Shown here in pieces: positions 43,211 through 53,694 of a stretch of DNA of 53,722 bases. Every line of letters starts with the position of its first letter. Position 1 is the first letter of the stretch. Position numbers and translations under genes: made by a program. The notes beneath the pieces were generated by a model, which did not search any database, was not told where the DNA came from, and worked only from the letters and a program-made list of their open reading frames with translations. Source of the DNA: Pseudomonas sp. NFIX28 (GTDB lineage: Bacteria; Pseudomonadota; Gammaproteobacteria; Pseudomonadales; Pseudomonadaceae); assembly GCF_900107395.1 (NCBI RefSeq), contig NZ_FNPW01000001.1, forward strand, positions 58,127 to 111,848, written 5' to 3'.

Positions 43211-43267
43211 GCAGGTTTGCCACCCGCGCTTCCTATCATGGCCTGGCCAAGCAAAGAGGAAGCGAGC

Positions 43268-43708
43268 ATGTCGCAGAACTTCACCAAAGGCATGGCCAGG
43301 AACATCTATTTCGGCGGAAGCGTGTTCTTCTTCCTGATCTTCCTGGCCTTGACCTATCACACCGAGCAGACCTTCCCCGAACGCAGCAACGACGCGCTAT
43401 TGAGCGCAGCGGTGGTGCGCGGCAAGACGGTCTGGGAGCAAAACAATTGCATCGGCTGCCACACGCTGCTGGGCGAGGGCGCGTACTTTGCGCCGGAGCT
43501 GGGCAACGTGTTCCAGCGCCGCGGCGGCGAGGCGGGCTTCAAGCCTTTCCTGCAGGCCTGGATGAAGATGCAACCGCTGGGCGTGCCCGGGCGCCGGGCC
43601 ATGCCGCAGTTCAACCTGAGCCAGCAGGAGGTCGACGACATCGCTGAGTTCCTCAAGTGGAGCTCGAACATCAATACCAATGGCTGGCCGCCAAACAAGG
43701 AGGGCTGA
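43268..43708 (+). CDS. norC: Nitric-oxide reductase cytochrome c subunit NorC, 146 aa
   Basis: Membrane-anchored cytochrome c that passes electrons to NorB. One N-terminal helix (NIYFGGSVFFFLIFLALTY), haem motif at residues 61-65 (NNCIGCHTLLGEGAYFAPELGNV), distal Met in RRAMPQF. Ribosome site AGAGGAAG. Three bases from norB, under the perfect DNR box at 43197. Confidence 0.96.
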   Translation: MSQNFTKGMARNIYFGGSVFFFLIFLALTYHTEQTFPERSNDALLSAAVVRGKTVWEQNNCIGCHTLLGEGAYFAPELGNVFQRRGGEAGFKPFLQAWMKMQPLGVPGRRAMPQFNLSQQEVDDIAEFLKWSSNINTNGWPPNKEG

Positions 43709-45136
<1,428 letters not shown>

Positions 45137-45789
45137 TGCGTACCCGCCCGTACCCGCAGCCTCGCGGGCTCGGCAGCGGCTACAGCATCATGTCGGTCCA
45201 TGTAGCCGCTGTCGAGCGCAGCGAGGCTGCGATCGGTTTGGGCGGCATTCCGACGAAGCGGCCGCAAACCGGTCCATGCGGTCTTTCCGATACACCGCGT
45301 GCGCAGGTTTTGCGAGGACTACGTCCTCGGTCGCAGCCTCGCGGGCTCGGCAGCGGCTACAAGACCGCGCATGGCTCTGGTCTCTAGGTGTAGCCGCTGC
45401 CGAGCGCAGCGAGGCTGCGATCGGTTTGGGCGGCATTCCGACGTAGCGGCCGCAAGCCGGTCCATGCGGTTCTTCCGGCAAACCGCGTGCGCAGGTTTTG
45501 CGAGGACTCCGTCCTCGGTCGCAGCCTCGCAGGCTCGGCAGCGGCTACAGCATCACGTCGGTCCATGTAGCCGCTGTCGAGCGCAGCGAGGCTGCGATCG
45601 GTTTGGGCGGCATTCCGACGAAGCGGCCGCAAACCGGTCCATGCGGTCTTTCCGATACACCGCGTGCGCAGGTTTTGCGAGGACTCCGTCCTCGATCGCA
45701 GCCTCGCGGGCTCGGCAGCGGCTACGGACAACGCACGGTAGCGGCTACGGCCGCGGGCTGTTTTTCTTGCATTCGAAAAAGGAGGCTCC
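45137..45789. repeat. Tandem array of a ~160-bp Pseudomonas repeat between norB and norD
   Basis: Three long units start at about 45201, 45389 and 45566 with TGTAGCCGCTG(T/C)CGAGCGCAG and end at about 45361, 45549 and 45725 with GCTCGGCAGCGGCTAC, so each has inverted ends. Internal blocks repeat as well (GGTTTGGGCGGCATTCCGAC, TTGCGAGGAC..CGTCCTCG). A lone right end lies at 45157-45184. No protein gene is supported here despite open frames, which are by-products of the repeat. Confidence 0.85.
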
Positions 45790-47625
45790 ATGGCCTTCAC
45801 CCTGGAACTGGAAGAGTGGGTCGGCAGTGTCTGGCATCGCTTTATCACCCGTCGCGCCAGCGTGGATTTTCCCGAGGCGCGGGTCGAGCTGGCGCCGCGC
45901 CAACGTTCCCTGGCCCTGCTGTTGCGGGCCATGGGCGGCGACGGTCGCGGCGTCGAGGCGGCCAGCGAGCGCGACCTGCTGTTGCGTCGCAGCCTGTTGC
46001 AGCAGCTCGCCGGCACCTGCCGGCAAACGCCCTTGGCCTGGTGCGACGCCGACAACCTGCGCCTGCCGGCCAGCCTCGCGGTGTTCCCCGAGGCCGCCTT
46101 GAATGAGGAGCTGTACCGCTGGCTGGCCCTGCTGGCGGCACAATCCGGGCCGATGCGCCATTGGGGCCGGGACAACCAGCGCTGGACCCGGCGCCTGCTA
46201 CAGCGCTACCCGGCGCTGCGCGAGCGCTACCGGCGGTTGGTCGAGGCGCACCTGCAATTGCGCCCGGATCCGTCCTCGCTGAGCCATGCCGAAGCGGCGC
46301 TGGAGCGGGCCCTGTGCCAGGCCTTGCGCGAGCCCGGCAGCGTTGCCGAGTTTCCCCGCAGCGAGCGCGCGGCCTGGCCGGTGCCGCTTTGGCTGTATCC
46401 GCCGCTGCACCTGGCCAGCCCGCAGGCCGCCGACCTCCAGGACTCGCCCGAGGACCTGGCCACCGCTGTCGGCGAGCAACAGGGCGGGCGCAAGCGTGCC
46501 AGCCGGGTCGAGGACCATGGCCGCGACGGCGGCCTGCTGATCGTGCGCCTGGAAAACCTGTTCAGCTGGACCGAGCATGTGGACCTCGACCGCTGGGCCG
46601 ACGACAGCGAAGACCCGGACGCCGCGCGGGTCGCCGACGACCTGGATGAGCTGACCCTGTCGCGCACCCGCCTGCGCAAGGGCGGCGGCCTCAAGCTGCA
46701 CCTCGACCTGCCGCCGGCAGACGTCGACGACATCCCCCTGGGCGAGGGCCTTCGCCTGCCGGAGTGGGACTACCGCAAGGGCCGCCTGCAAGAAGACTTC
46801 GTCACCCTGCAGATGCTGCTGCCGCGCGATTGCCAGGCGCAGCCGCTGCCGTCGCGTCTGAAGGCCTCGGCGCAACTGTTGCGGCGGCAGTTCCAGCAGC
46901 TGCGCAATGACCGCCAATGGTTACGCCAGCAACCCCAGGGCGCGGAACTGGACATGCAGGCCTGGCTGGATTTTCACGTCGAGCGCGCCCATGGTGGCAG
47001 TGCCGAGCGCGGCCTGTTCATGGAACAGCGCCATACCCGGCGCGACCTGGCGTGCCTGCTGCTGGCGGATGTCTCGATGTCCACCGACGCGCACCTCAAC
47101 GATGAACACCGGGTGATCGAGGTGATCCGCGACAGCCTGCTGCTGTTCGGCGAAACCCTGGCCGGCCTCGGCGATGACTTTGCCCTGTACGGGTTTTCCT
47201 CGTTGCGCCGCCAGCAGGTGCGCATGCAGGAACTCAAGGCTTTCGACCAGCGCTACGACGACCACACCCGTGGGCGTATCCAGGGGCTCAAGCCGGGTTT
47301 CTACACGCGCATGGGCGCGGCCATCCGCCAGGCCACGCGCCTGCTCGGCGGCTGCAAGCGCCAGCGCAAGCTGCTGCTGTTGCTGACCGACGGCAAACCC
47401 AACGACCTGGACCTCTACGAGGGCCGCTATGGCGTCGAGGACACCCGCGAGGCGGTCCTGGAAGCGCGGCGCCAGGGGCTGACGCCGTTCTGCATCACCA
47501 TCGACCGCGAGGCCGCGGCTTACCTGCCGTACCTGTTCGGCGCCAATGGCTACACCCTGATCCGCCAGCCCGAGCAACTGCCCCTGCGTTTGCCGCAGCT
47601 GTATCGGCAACTGACCCAGCCCTGA
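45790..47625 (+). CDS. norD: NorD: von Willebrand-domain activator of NO reductase, 611 aa
   Basis: Start MAFTLELEEWVGSVWHRF follows AAAGGAGG. The N-terminal two thirds are helical and charged. The C-terminal vWA domain begins near residue 424 with the metal-ion site LLLADVSMSTDAHL (DxSxS), followed by YGFSSLRRQQV and LLLLTDGKPNDLDLYEG. It acts with NorQ in maturation of NorCB. In P. aeruginosa norD follows norB directly; here 0.65 kb of repeats intervenes. A weak promoter or readthrough from norCB must serve it. Confidence 0.94.
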   Translation: MAFTLELEEWVGSVWHRFITRRASVDFPEARVELAPRQRSLALLLRAMGGDGRGVEAASERDLLLRRSLLQQLAGTCRQTPLAWCDADNLRLPASLAVFPEAALNEELYRWLALLAAQSGPMRHWGRDNQRWTRRLLQRYPALRERYRRLVEAHLQLRPDPSSLSHAEAALERALCQALREPGSVAEFPRSERAAWPVPLWLYPPLHLASPQAADLQDSPEDLATAVGEQQGGRKRASRVEDHGRDGGLLIVRLENLFSWTEHVDLDRWADDSEDPDAARVADDLDELTLSRTRLRKGGGLKLHLDLPPADVDDIPLGEGLRLPEWDYRKGRLQEDFVTLQMLLPRDCQAQPLPSRLKASAQLLRRQFQQLRNDRQWLRQQPQGAELDMQAWLDFHVERAHGGSAERGLFMEQRHTRRDLACLLLADVSMSTDAHLNDEHRVIEVIRDSLLLFGETLAGLGDDFALYGFSSLRRQQVRMQELKAFDQRYDDHTRGRIQGLKPGFYTRMGAAIRQATRLLGGCKRQRKLLLLLTDGKPNDLDLYEGRYGVEDTREAVLEARRQGLTPFCITIDREAAAYLPYLFGANGYTLIRQPEQLPLRLPQLYRQLTQP

Positions 47626-47998
47626 GGCGCGACACCTTGACGGCAGGAGCCTGGCTCGCCAGCGCGAAGACCCTCGGCTGTTGCCCGCCGCCTGTGGCGC
47701 CTTCGCCGGCCAGGGCAGGCGAGGGGGAAGGGTTCAATGTTCCAGGCAAATCGGGTGCGCAGGCGTTGCGAGGACTGCGTCGCAATGCCGCCCACCAGAC
47801 GATGTGTGGTTTCAGGTGGAGCCAGTGCACAGACCTTGCGAGGACTGCGTCCTCGATCGCAGCCTCGCTAACGCTTGGCAGCGGCTACACGTAGAGACCA
47901 GAGCTATGCGCGGTCTTGTAGCCGCTGCCGAGGCTGCGATCGGTATGGGCGGCATTCCGGCGTAGCGACCGCAACGGTGTTCCAGGCAAAAGCGTCCG
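47626..47998. repeat. Further copies of the norB-norD repeat, inverted relative to the array
   Basis: No gene is supported. Elements at 47836-47889 and 47919-47974 belong to the same repeat family as 45137-45789. The spacer between them (47890-47918) is the reverse complement of the spacer at 45360-45388 with two differences, so ~90 bases form an inverted repeat around norD. Partial blocks also lie at 47757-47800. Confidence 0.75.
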
Positions 47999-48193
47999 CT
48001 AGGAACGTGGCAGCCAGAAGAACATCGCCACGCAGAACAGCGTCAGGCCGATGCAGAACCCGGTGAAGCGCCGCAGCCGGCGCCGTTCGGCGTGCGCCGC
48101 GGTGGCTGGCAGTGGCATGCCGCAGTGGCGGCAGGAGGCTTGCCGAGGCGGGTTGGGGCCTTGGCAATACAGGCAGACGGGCCCGGCGCTCAT
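47999..48193 (-). CDS. dnrP: DnrP-like zinc-ribbon membrane protein, 64 aa
   Basis: N-terminal zinc ribbon with two knuckles (PVCLYCQG and ASCRHCGMP), then one membrane helix (FTGFCIGLTLFCVAMFFWL). ATG overlaps the dnr TGA by four bases, so it is translated from the dnr message. Pseudomonad annotations use the name DnrP for such a gene next to dnr; the symbol is from memory. Function unknown. Confidence 0.7.
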   Translation of the reverse strand: MSAGPVCLYCQGPNPPRQASCRHCGMPLPATAAHAERRRLRRFTGFCIGLTLFCVAMFFWLPRS

Positions 48194-48873
48194 TCGAATT
48201 GCTCCAGGCGCGGACGGTCGAGAATGACGATCTGGCGGCCGTCCTGGCTGATGATCTTTTCATCGATCAGGCGGCGGATGATCCGCGAAAAGGTTTCCGG
48301 CTGGATCGCCAGGTGGCCGGCGATCAACTGCTTGGCCATCGGCAGTTCGAAGCGGCGCTCCACCGGTTGCAGCTGCATCAGCTGCGTCAACAGATAGCGC
48401 ACCACCCTGTGGGTGGCGTTCTTCAGCGACAGCGTTTCGATTTCGTTGACCCGCTGGTGCAGGCGCACGCAGAGCTTGCCGAGCAGGGCGAAGGTCAGGC
48501 GGCTGTTGCCTTGCAGCAGGCGCAGGTAGATGTCGTTGGACAGGCGATAGAGCTGGGTCGGGCCGATGGCTTCGGCGCAGGCCACATAGTCCGGCGTGTC
48601 CATCAGCATCATCGCCTCGGCGAAGGTCTGGCGCGGGCCGATGACCTCGAACACTTTCTCCTGGCCGTCGGGGGTCAGGCGGTAGATTTTCACCGCGCCG
48701 GCAATCACGAAATAAAACGCCTCGGCCGGCTCGCCCTGGCGGAACAGCGGGTCGCCCTTGTCGAGGCTGAGCAACTGGCTGGCCGCCATCAATTCGTCCA
48801 GCTGTTCCTCATTCAAGGGTTCGAACAGGTGATGGCTGCGCAGGATCTGGTGATGGACGCGGTGGAGCACCAT
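48190..48873 (-). CDS. dnr: DNR: CRP/FNR-family NO-responsive regulator, 227 aa
   Basis: Cyclic-nucleotide-like sensor domain (LFRQGEPAEAFYFVIAGAVKIYRL), long dimer helix, then helix-turn-helix with the FNR-type recognition residues Glu193, Ser196, Arg197 (IQPETFSRIIRRL), which read TTGAT half-sites. The N-terminal Fe-S cysteines of ANR are absent, as in DNR, which uses haem and NO. It should activate the boxes at 39310, 39938, 41412 and 43197. Ribosome site AAGGAT. Located 42 bases downstream of a small gene whose sigma-54 promoter may also serve dnr. Confidence 0.93.
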   Translation of the reverse strand: MVLHRVHHQILRSHHLFEPLNEEQLDELMAASQLLSLDKGDPLFRQGEPAEAFYFVIAGAVKIYRLTPDGQEKVFEVIGPRQTFAEAMMLMDTPDYVACAEAIGPTQLYRLSNDIYLRLLQGNSRLTFALLGKLCVRLHQRVNEIETLSLKNATHRVVRYLLTQLMQLQPVERRFELPMAKQLIAGHLAIQPETFSRIIRRLIDEKIISQDGRQIVILDRPRLEQFE

Positions 48874-48915
48874 GAATATTCATCCTTATGGCTGGGGGAA
48901 AGGTGCTGCTGTGGC

Positions 48916-49068
48916 TCAGGCGAGGCCGAGGGCGACGCGGCTGGCGAGGGCGAGGATCGCGCCCAGGACGAAAAACCAGGTCAGTGGCTGGAGGGTTTTT
49001 TTCAGGGCAGCCCCGGCGGCTTTCAGGGTAGCCCCGGCGGTTTTCAGGGGGGCTTCGGCGGTATTCAT
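48916..49068 (-). CDS. Small single-TM protein upstream of dnr, 50 aa
   Basis: Reads MNTAEAPLKTAGATLKAAG then AALKKTLQPLTWFFVLGAILAL and ends SRVALGLA. GGAG stands 5 bases before the ATG. An amphipathic N-terminus with three LK.AGA-type near-repeats precedes one membrane helix. It is on the dnr strand, 42 bases before dnr without a terminator, and downstream of a sigma-54 element at 49113-49128. Function unknown. Confidence 0.65.
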   Translation of the reverse strand: MNTAEAPLKTAGATLKAAGAALKKTLQPLTWFFVLGAILALASRVALGLA

Positions 49069-49112
49069 GGTGGCTCCGGTCATTCGGCAGGGGTTGGGGG
49101 TGCGCTGTGCTC

Positions 49113-49128
49113 AGCAAGAGCTGGGCCA
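49113..49128 (-). promoter_or_regulatory. Sigma-54 promoter facing the 50-aa gene and dnr
   Basis: On the minus strand TGGCCCAGCTCTTGCT: -24 GG and -12 GC with the required ten bases between (consensus TGGCAC-N5-TTGCW). Predicted transcript start near 49102. NorR-type boxes lie 45-110 bases further upstream. Confidence 0.6.
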
Positions 49129-49170
49129 GGCGCCAGGCCCCCGGCGTGCGGGGCGATCGGTTGCGGCGTG

Positions 49171-49225
49171 GTCAAAAAGACCAGGCGATTTCGGGTTCAA
49201 ATGACTAGCCAATAGTCATTTTGAC
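49171..49225. promoter_or_regulatory. Three NorR-type enhancer boxes (GT-N7-AC)
   Basis: GTCAAAAAGAC (49171-49181), GTTCAAATGAC (49195-49205) and GTCATTTTGAC (49215-49225): all fit GT-N7-AC, with GTCA/TGAC half-sites, and their starts are 24 and 20 bases apart. Boxes two and three also form a large dyad (AAATGACTA / TAGTCATTT). Three such sites form the NorR enhancer of norVW in E. coli. They sit between two divergent sigma-54 elements. Confidence 0.75.
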
Positions 49226-49315
49226 CCTCTCGCCGGAAGCCGCCCGCCGGCGCCGCGCCGGCCGCGACCCCGGCCTGCCTGCCGATGGCCGCCGCAAGCG
49301 GCGACCTGGCCTTGG

Positions 49316-49330
49316 GGCACGGCCTTTGCA
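49316..49330 (+). promoter_or_regulatory. Sigma-54 promoter of nnrS
   Basis: GGCACGGCCTTTGCA: -24 GGCACG, four bases, -12 TTGCA, a near-perfect match. Predicted transcript start near 49341, about 150 bases before the nnrS ATG. Confidence 0.75.
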
Positions 49331-49409
49331 CTGGCTGGCGGGACGGCGGGCAGATTGGCCCGCCGTACCCCGGGCAAGCTTGATTTGCGACAACGGCAAG
49401 GGCGAGCCA

Positions 49410-49490
49410 ATGGCCGATCATGGCCGGGTTTTTCATTCGCCGCGTGCCGACCGTTTCCGGGTCGGCCGCTGGGTAAAGGAGTGGGCTTGA
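49410..49490 (+). CDS. Possible 26-aa leader peptide coupled to nnrS
   Basis: Frame MADHGRVFHSPRADRF, ending RWVKEWA, has AAGGGCGAG before its ATG and a TGA that overlaps the nnrS ATG by one base (TGATG). It lies within the sigma-54 transcript. Basic, Trp- and Arg-rich; could be a coupling or leader peptide, or chance. Confidence 0.35.
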   Translation: MADHGRVFHSPRADRFRVGRWVKEWA

Positions 49491-50680
49491 TGCAAGTACT
49501 TGACCGTCGTGCCGCGATGGCAATCGTGCCGCTGTTACGGCTGGCCTTCCGGCCGTTTTTCCTCGCCGGTTGCGTCCTCGCGCTGCTGGCGGTGCCGCTG
49601 TGGCTGGCGGCCCTGCACGGCGCCCTGGGCGACTGGCAACCGGCGGGGGGCTGGCTGGGCTGGCACCGCCATGAACTGCTATTCGGTTTCGGCCTGGCGA
49701 TCATCGCCGGGTTCCTGCTCACCGCGGTGCAGACCTGGACCGGCCAGCCGGGCCTGAGCGGCAAGCCGCTGGCGGCCCTGGCCGTGCTCTGGCTGGCCGC
49801 GCGCCTGGCCTGGTTGAGCAGCGCGCCATGGCCGCTGCTGGCGGTGCTGGAGCTGGGGTTTCCCGTGGCGCTGGCCGGGCTGATGGGCCGCATGCTGTGG
49901 AAGGTGCGGCAGCGACGCAATTACCCGATTGTGCTGGTGCTGCTGTTGCTCGCGGCGGCGGACGCCGTGTCGGTGGCCGGCCTGTTGCAAGGCCATGAAG
50001 GCTGGCAGCGCCAGGGCGTGCTGGGCGGCCTGTGGCTGGTGGCGGCGATGATGAGCCTGATCGGCGGGCGGGTGATTCCGTTTTTCACCCAGCGCGGCCT
50101 CGGCCGGGTCGAGGCCGTGGCGCCCTGGCCCTGGCTCGATTACCTGTTGCTGGCAGGCTCGGCGCTGGTGGCGCTGCTGTATGCCGCCGGGCCGGCGCTG
50201 GCGGCCAATGCCGGAGTCGGTGCGCTGTTCCTGCTGCTGGCGGCCGGGCATCTGCTGCGGTTGTGGCGCTGGCAGGATCGCGGCCTGTGGCGCGTGCCGC
50301 TGCTGTGGTCGCTGCACCTGGCCTACGCCTGGCTGGCGCTGGCGTGCCTGGGCATGGCGCTGTGGCATTTCGGCGCGCCGCTGAACCCTAGCCTGGCCGT
50401 GCACGGCCTGACCATCGGCGCCATGGCCGGGTTGATCCTGGCGATGATCGCCCGGGTCAGCCTGGGCCACACCGGCCGCCCATTGGAGCCGCCGGCGGGC
50501 ATGACCCTGGCGTTCATCCTGCTCAATCTGGCCTGCCTCAGCCGGGTGCTGCTGGTGCTTTGGCTGCCGGTGGCGGCGTTGTGGCTGGCGGGGGCGTGCT
50601 GGGCCCTGGCCTTTGCCCTGTACGCCTGGCGCTACGGGCCGATGCTGCTGCGGGCGCGGGTCGACGGGCACCCGGGCTGA
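49490..50680 (+). CDS. nnrS: NnrS family haem-copper membrane protein, 396 aa
   Basis: About 12 membrane helices. NnrS landmarks: LLRLAFRPFFLAGCVLALLAVPLW, GWHRHELLFGFGLAIIAGFLLTAVQTWTGQ, LIGGRVIPFFTQRGLG, HGLTIGAMAGLILAMIARVSLGHTGRPL. Start ATG at 49490 follows AAAGGAG. NnrS protects cells from NO by relieving metabolic iron nitrosylation. Driven by the NorR-box/sigma-54 promoter upstream and probably co-transcribed with the 4-TM gene 29 bases downstream. Confidence 0.93.
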   Translation: MQVLDRRAAMAIVPLLRLAFRPFFLAGCVLALLAVPLWLAALHGALGDWQPAGGWLGWHRHELLFGFGLAIIAGFLLTAVQTWTGQPGLSGKPLAALAVLWLAARLAWLSSAPWPLLAVLELGFPVALAGLMGRMLWKVRQRRNYPIVLVLLLLAAADAVSVAGLLQGHEGWQRQGVLGGLWLVAAMMSLIGGRVIPFFTQRGLGRVEAVAPWPWLDYLLLAGSALVALLYAAGPALAANAGVGALFLLLAAGHLLRLWRWQDRGLWRVPLLWSLHLAYAWLALACLGMALWHFGAPLNPSLAVHGLTIGAMAGLILAMIARVSLGHTGRPLEPPAGMTLAFILLNLACLSRVLLVLWLPVAALWLAGACWALAFALYAWRYGPMLLRARVDGHPG

Positions 50681-50709
50681 GCCCTGAATGCGGAGCAAGG
50701 AGATGGGCA

Positions 50710-51150
50710 ATGATTTACCCCTGGTTACTGGTCACCCATTTGCTGGCGGCCATCGGCTTTATCGGCACGCTGTTCTTCGAGGTGTGCATCTGGCACACGG
50801 CGCGCCGGCAACTGGCGACCGGCGCCCTGGTGACGGCGGAGCAGGCCATCGCGGTGCGTTCGCGCAAGGTGCTGCACGGCGTGGTGCTGCTGTTGTATGG
50901 CGCCGGCATCGGCCTGGCCTGGCAGCACCGCGGGGCCTTGAGCCAACCGCTGGCCAGCAGTTTCGCCAGCTTGTTGAGCCTGAAAATCGTCCTGGCCCTG
51001 AGCATCATCGGCCATTACCTGTTGCTGGCGTACTGGCTGAAAACCTCGCGGCTGAGCGCCAGTCGCGCCTGCTGGATCCGCCGCAGCGTGCTGGGGCACA
51101 TGCTGCTGATCGTGGTCCTGGCCAAGGCGATGTTCTATTGGCAGGGCTGA
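50710..51150 (+). CDS. 4-TM CopD/DUF2269-like membrane protein, paralogue of 39476-39919, 146 aa
   Basis: Start MIYPWLLVTHLLAAIGFIGTLFFEV follows AAGGAG. Four membrane helices, ending RSVLGHMLLIVVLAKAMFYWQG, nearly the same as the other copy (GHMLLIVLLAKGMFY). Membrane His at THLLA, IGHYLL and LGHML are shared. It lies right after nnrS, so it should be in the NorR regulon, while the paralogue is under a DNR box. Function unknown. Confidence 0.78.
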   Translation: MIYPWLLVTHLLAAIGFIGTLFFEVCIWHTARRQLATGALVTAEQAIAVRSRKVLHGVVLLLYGAGIGLAWQHRGALSQPLASSFASLLSLKIVLALSIIGHYLLLAYWLKTSRLSASRACWIRRSVLGHMLLIVVLAKAMFYWQG

Positions 51151-51166
51151 AGCTGGGGGGAGGTAT

Positions 51167-51190
51167 CGCGCCAGCCGCTGGGCTGGCGCG
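51167..51190. terminator. Strong hairpin between converging genes
   Basis: Perfect 10-bp stem CGCGCCAGCC / GGCTGGCGCG with loop GCTG. No T-run, so termination ability is uncertain, but the position between the ends of two converging genes fits. Confidence 0.5.
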
Positions 51191-51202
51191 CAAGGGCGGG
51201 GA

Positions 51203-51931
51203 TCAAGCGTTCAGGGCATTGACGAACAGCACATTGTTTTCCAGGTGGATGTGCTGCATCAGGTCGTCGCGAAACTCGCTCAGCCCGCGATACAGCGCGC
51301 GCCAGGTGTTGCAGGCGTCGGCGGGCGGGGTGATGCGGTCGGTCAGCACCAGCAGTTTTTCCAGGGCTTCGCCATGTTGCTCGTGCTCCAGGCGCAGCAC
51401 ATGGATCGGCGGTGCGGCGCGGCGGCCCAGGCCTTGTTGCAACATCGGGAACAGCACCTGTTCTTCCTTGAGCATGTGGCCTTCGAGTTCCTGCTGCATG
51501 TCCCGCAGATGGTCGGCCAGGCCGTTGGGGCAGGCGGCGCGGGCACCGTGCACCTGCTCCACGCGGCAGGCCAGGCGGATCAGTTCCGGCAGCTGTTCGC
51601 GGTGGCGGGCGTGGTAGCGGGTGAGGATATGGGCGATCAGCGCCTCGCCCGGCTGCTCGCGCCAGTCGTGCTGGTCGGCATCGCCTTGCAGGTTATGCAG
51701 GGCCTCGGCGATTTGCGCGGGGTCCAGGCGTTTGTTCAAGGCGGCTTCGCGCAGGGTTTTCTGCCCGCCGCAGCAGAAGTCCAGGTTGAAGTCATGAAAC
51801 ACCCGCGTCGCGCCGGGGATGTCACAGGCCAGCTGGCCGAGGCTCTGCTCCAGCAGGTTTGGTTGTGAAGAATCGGGGCGCGCAGCGCTGGGTTGGGAAA
51901 GACCGGGTTGTTCCGGGAGTGACGGGTTCAT
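51203..51931 (-). CDS. ytfE: YtfE/ScdA/DnrN di-iron repair protein (RIC), 242 aa
   Basis: N-terminal ScdA domain with DFNLDFCCGGQKTL (Cys53-Cys54) and a C-terminal haemerythrin-like bundle supplying His/Glu iron ligands: ILTRYHARHREQLPEL, MQQELEGHMLKEEQVLFPML, LEHEQHGEALEKL, DLMQHIHLENNVLF. Repairs nitrosylated or oxidised Fe-S clusters during NO stress. Start MNPSLPEQPG follows AAGGA. Divergent from norR with a sigma-54 element upstream, so NorR is the likely activator. Confidence 0.94.
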   Translation of the reverse strand: MNPSLPEQPGLSQPSAARPDSSQPNLLEQSLGQLACDIPGATRVFHDFNLDFCCGGQKTLREAALNKRLDPAQIAEALHNLQGDADQHDWREQPGEALIAHILTRYHARHREQLPELIRLACRVEQVHGARAACPNGLADHLRDMQQELEGHMLKEEQVLFPMLQQGLGRRAAPPIHVLRLEHEQHGEALEKLLVLTDRITPPADACNTWRALYRGLSEFRDDLMQHIHLENNVLFVNALNA

Positions 51932-51974
51932 CAGGGGGTTCCTTGTTGGAATGGCAACGGTTCCCCTGGGCCGT

Positions 51975-51990
51975 TGCATCCGCCATGCCA
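51975..51990 (-). promoter_or_regulatory. Sigma-54 promoter of ytfE
   Basis: On the minus strand TGGCATGGCGGATGCA: -24 TGGCA and -12 ATGCA with GG-N10-GC spacing. Predicted start near 51964, 33 bases before the ytfE ATG. Confidence 0.65.
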
Positions 51991-52031
51991 TAGCTATCTG
52001 TTTGAAAGTAATGGACTAATTTTTTGTCGTG

Positions 52032-52078
52032 GTGCGGATGACCCTGGAACCTCGGGGTCAAAACCACCAGAAAGGGTG

Positions 52079-52086
<8 letters not shown>
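52032..52086. promoter_or_regulatory. Candidate NorR boxes between ytfE and norR
   Basis: GTGCGGATGAC (52032-52042), GTCAAAACCAC (52057-52067) and GTGATGACTAC (52076-52086) each fit GT-N7-AC, with starts 25 and 19 bases apart, close to the 24/20 spacing near nnrS. Each has only one good GTCA/TGAC half, and the third overlaps the norR start, so this is weaker than the nnrS set. Confidence 0.45.
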
Positions 52087-53614
<1,528 letters not shown>

Positions 53615-53669
53615 CGGATCTCCAAGGCTGACGTGGGTAGCCTGGAGTTCCGCGTCGTTCTCGGGGATT

Positions 53670-53694
53670 TTCGCGGGCAAGCCTCGCTCCTACG
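53670..53694. repeat. Pseudomonas REP element
   Basis: TTCGCGGGCAAGCCTCGCTC followed by CTACG is the common REP sequence of the P. fluorescens/putida group (reverse GTAGGAGCGAGGCTTGCCCG). A GTAGGA at 53717-53722 suggests a second element continuing past the edge. Confidence 0.85.

Noticed and set aside
45137..45789. CRISPR array between norB and norD
   Set aside because: Units are ~160 bp with inverted ends and long near-identical interiors, no short unique spacers, and no cas genes. It is an interspersed repeat cluster.
45299..46102. Open frames through the repeat array reading into norD (both strands)
   Set aside because: They translate the same repeat several times in identical words, without start signals; not genes.
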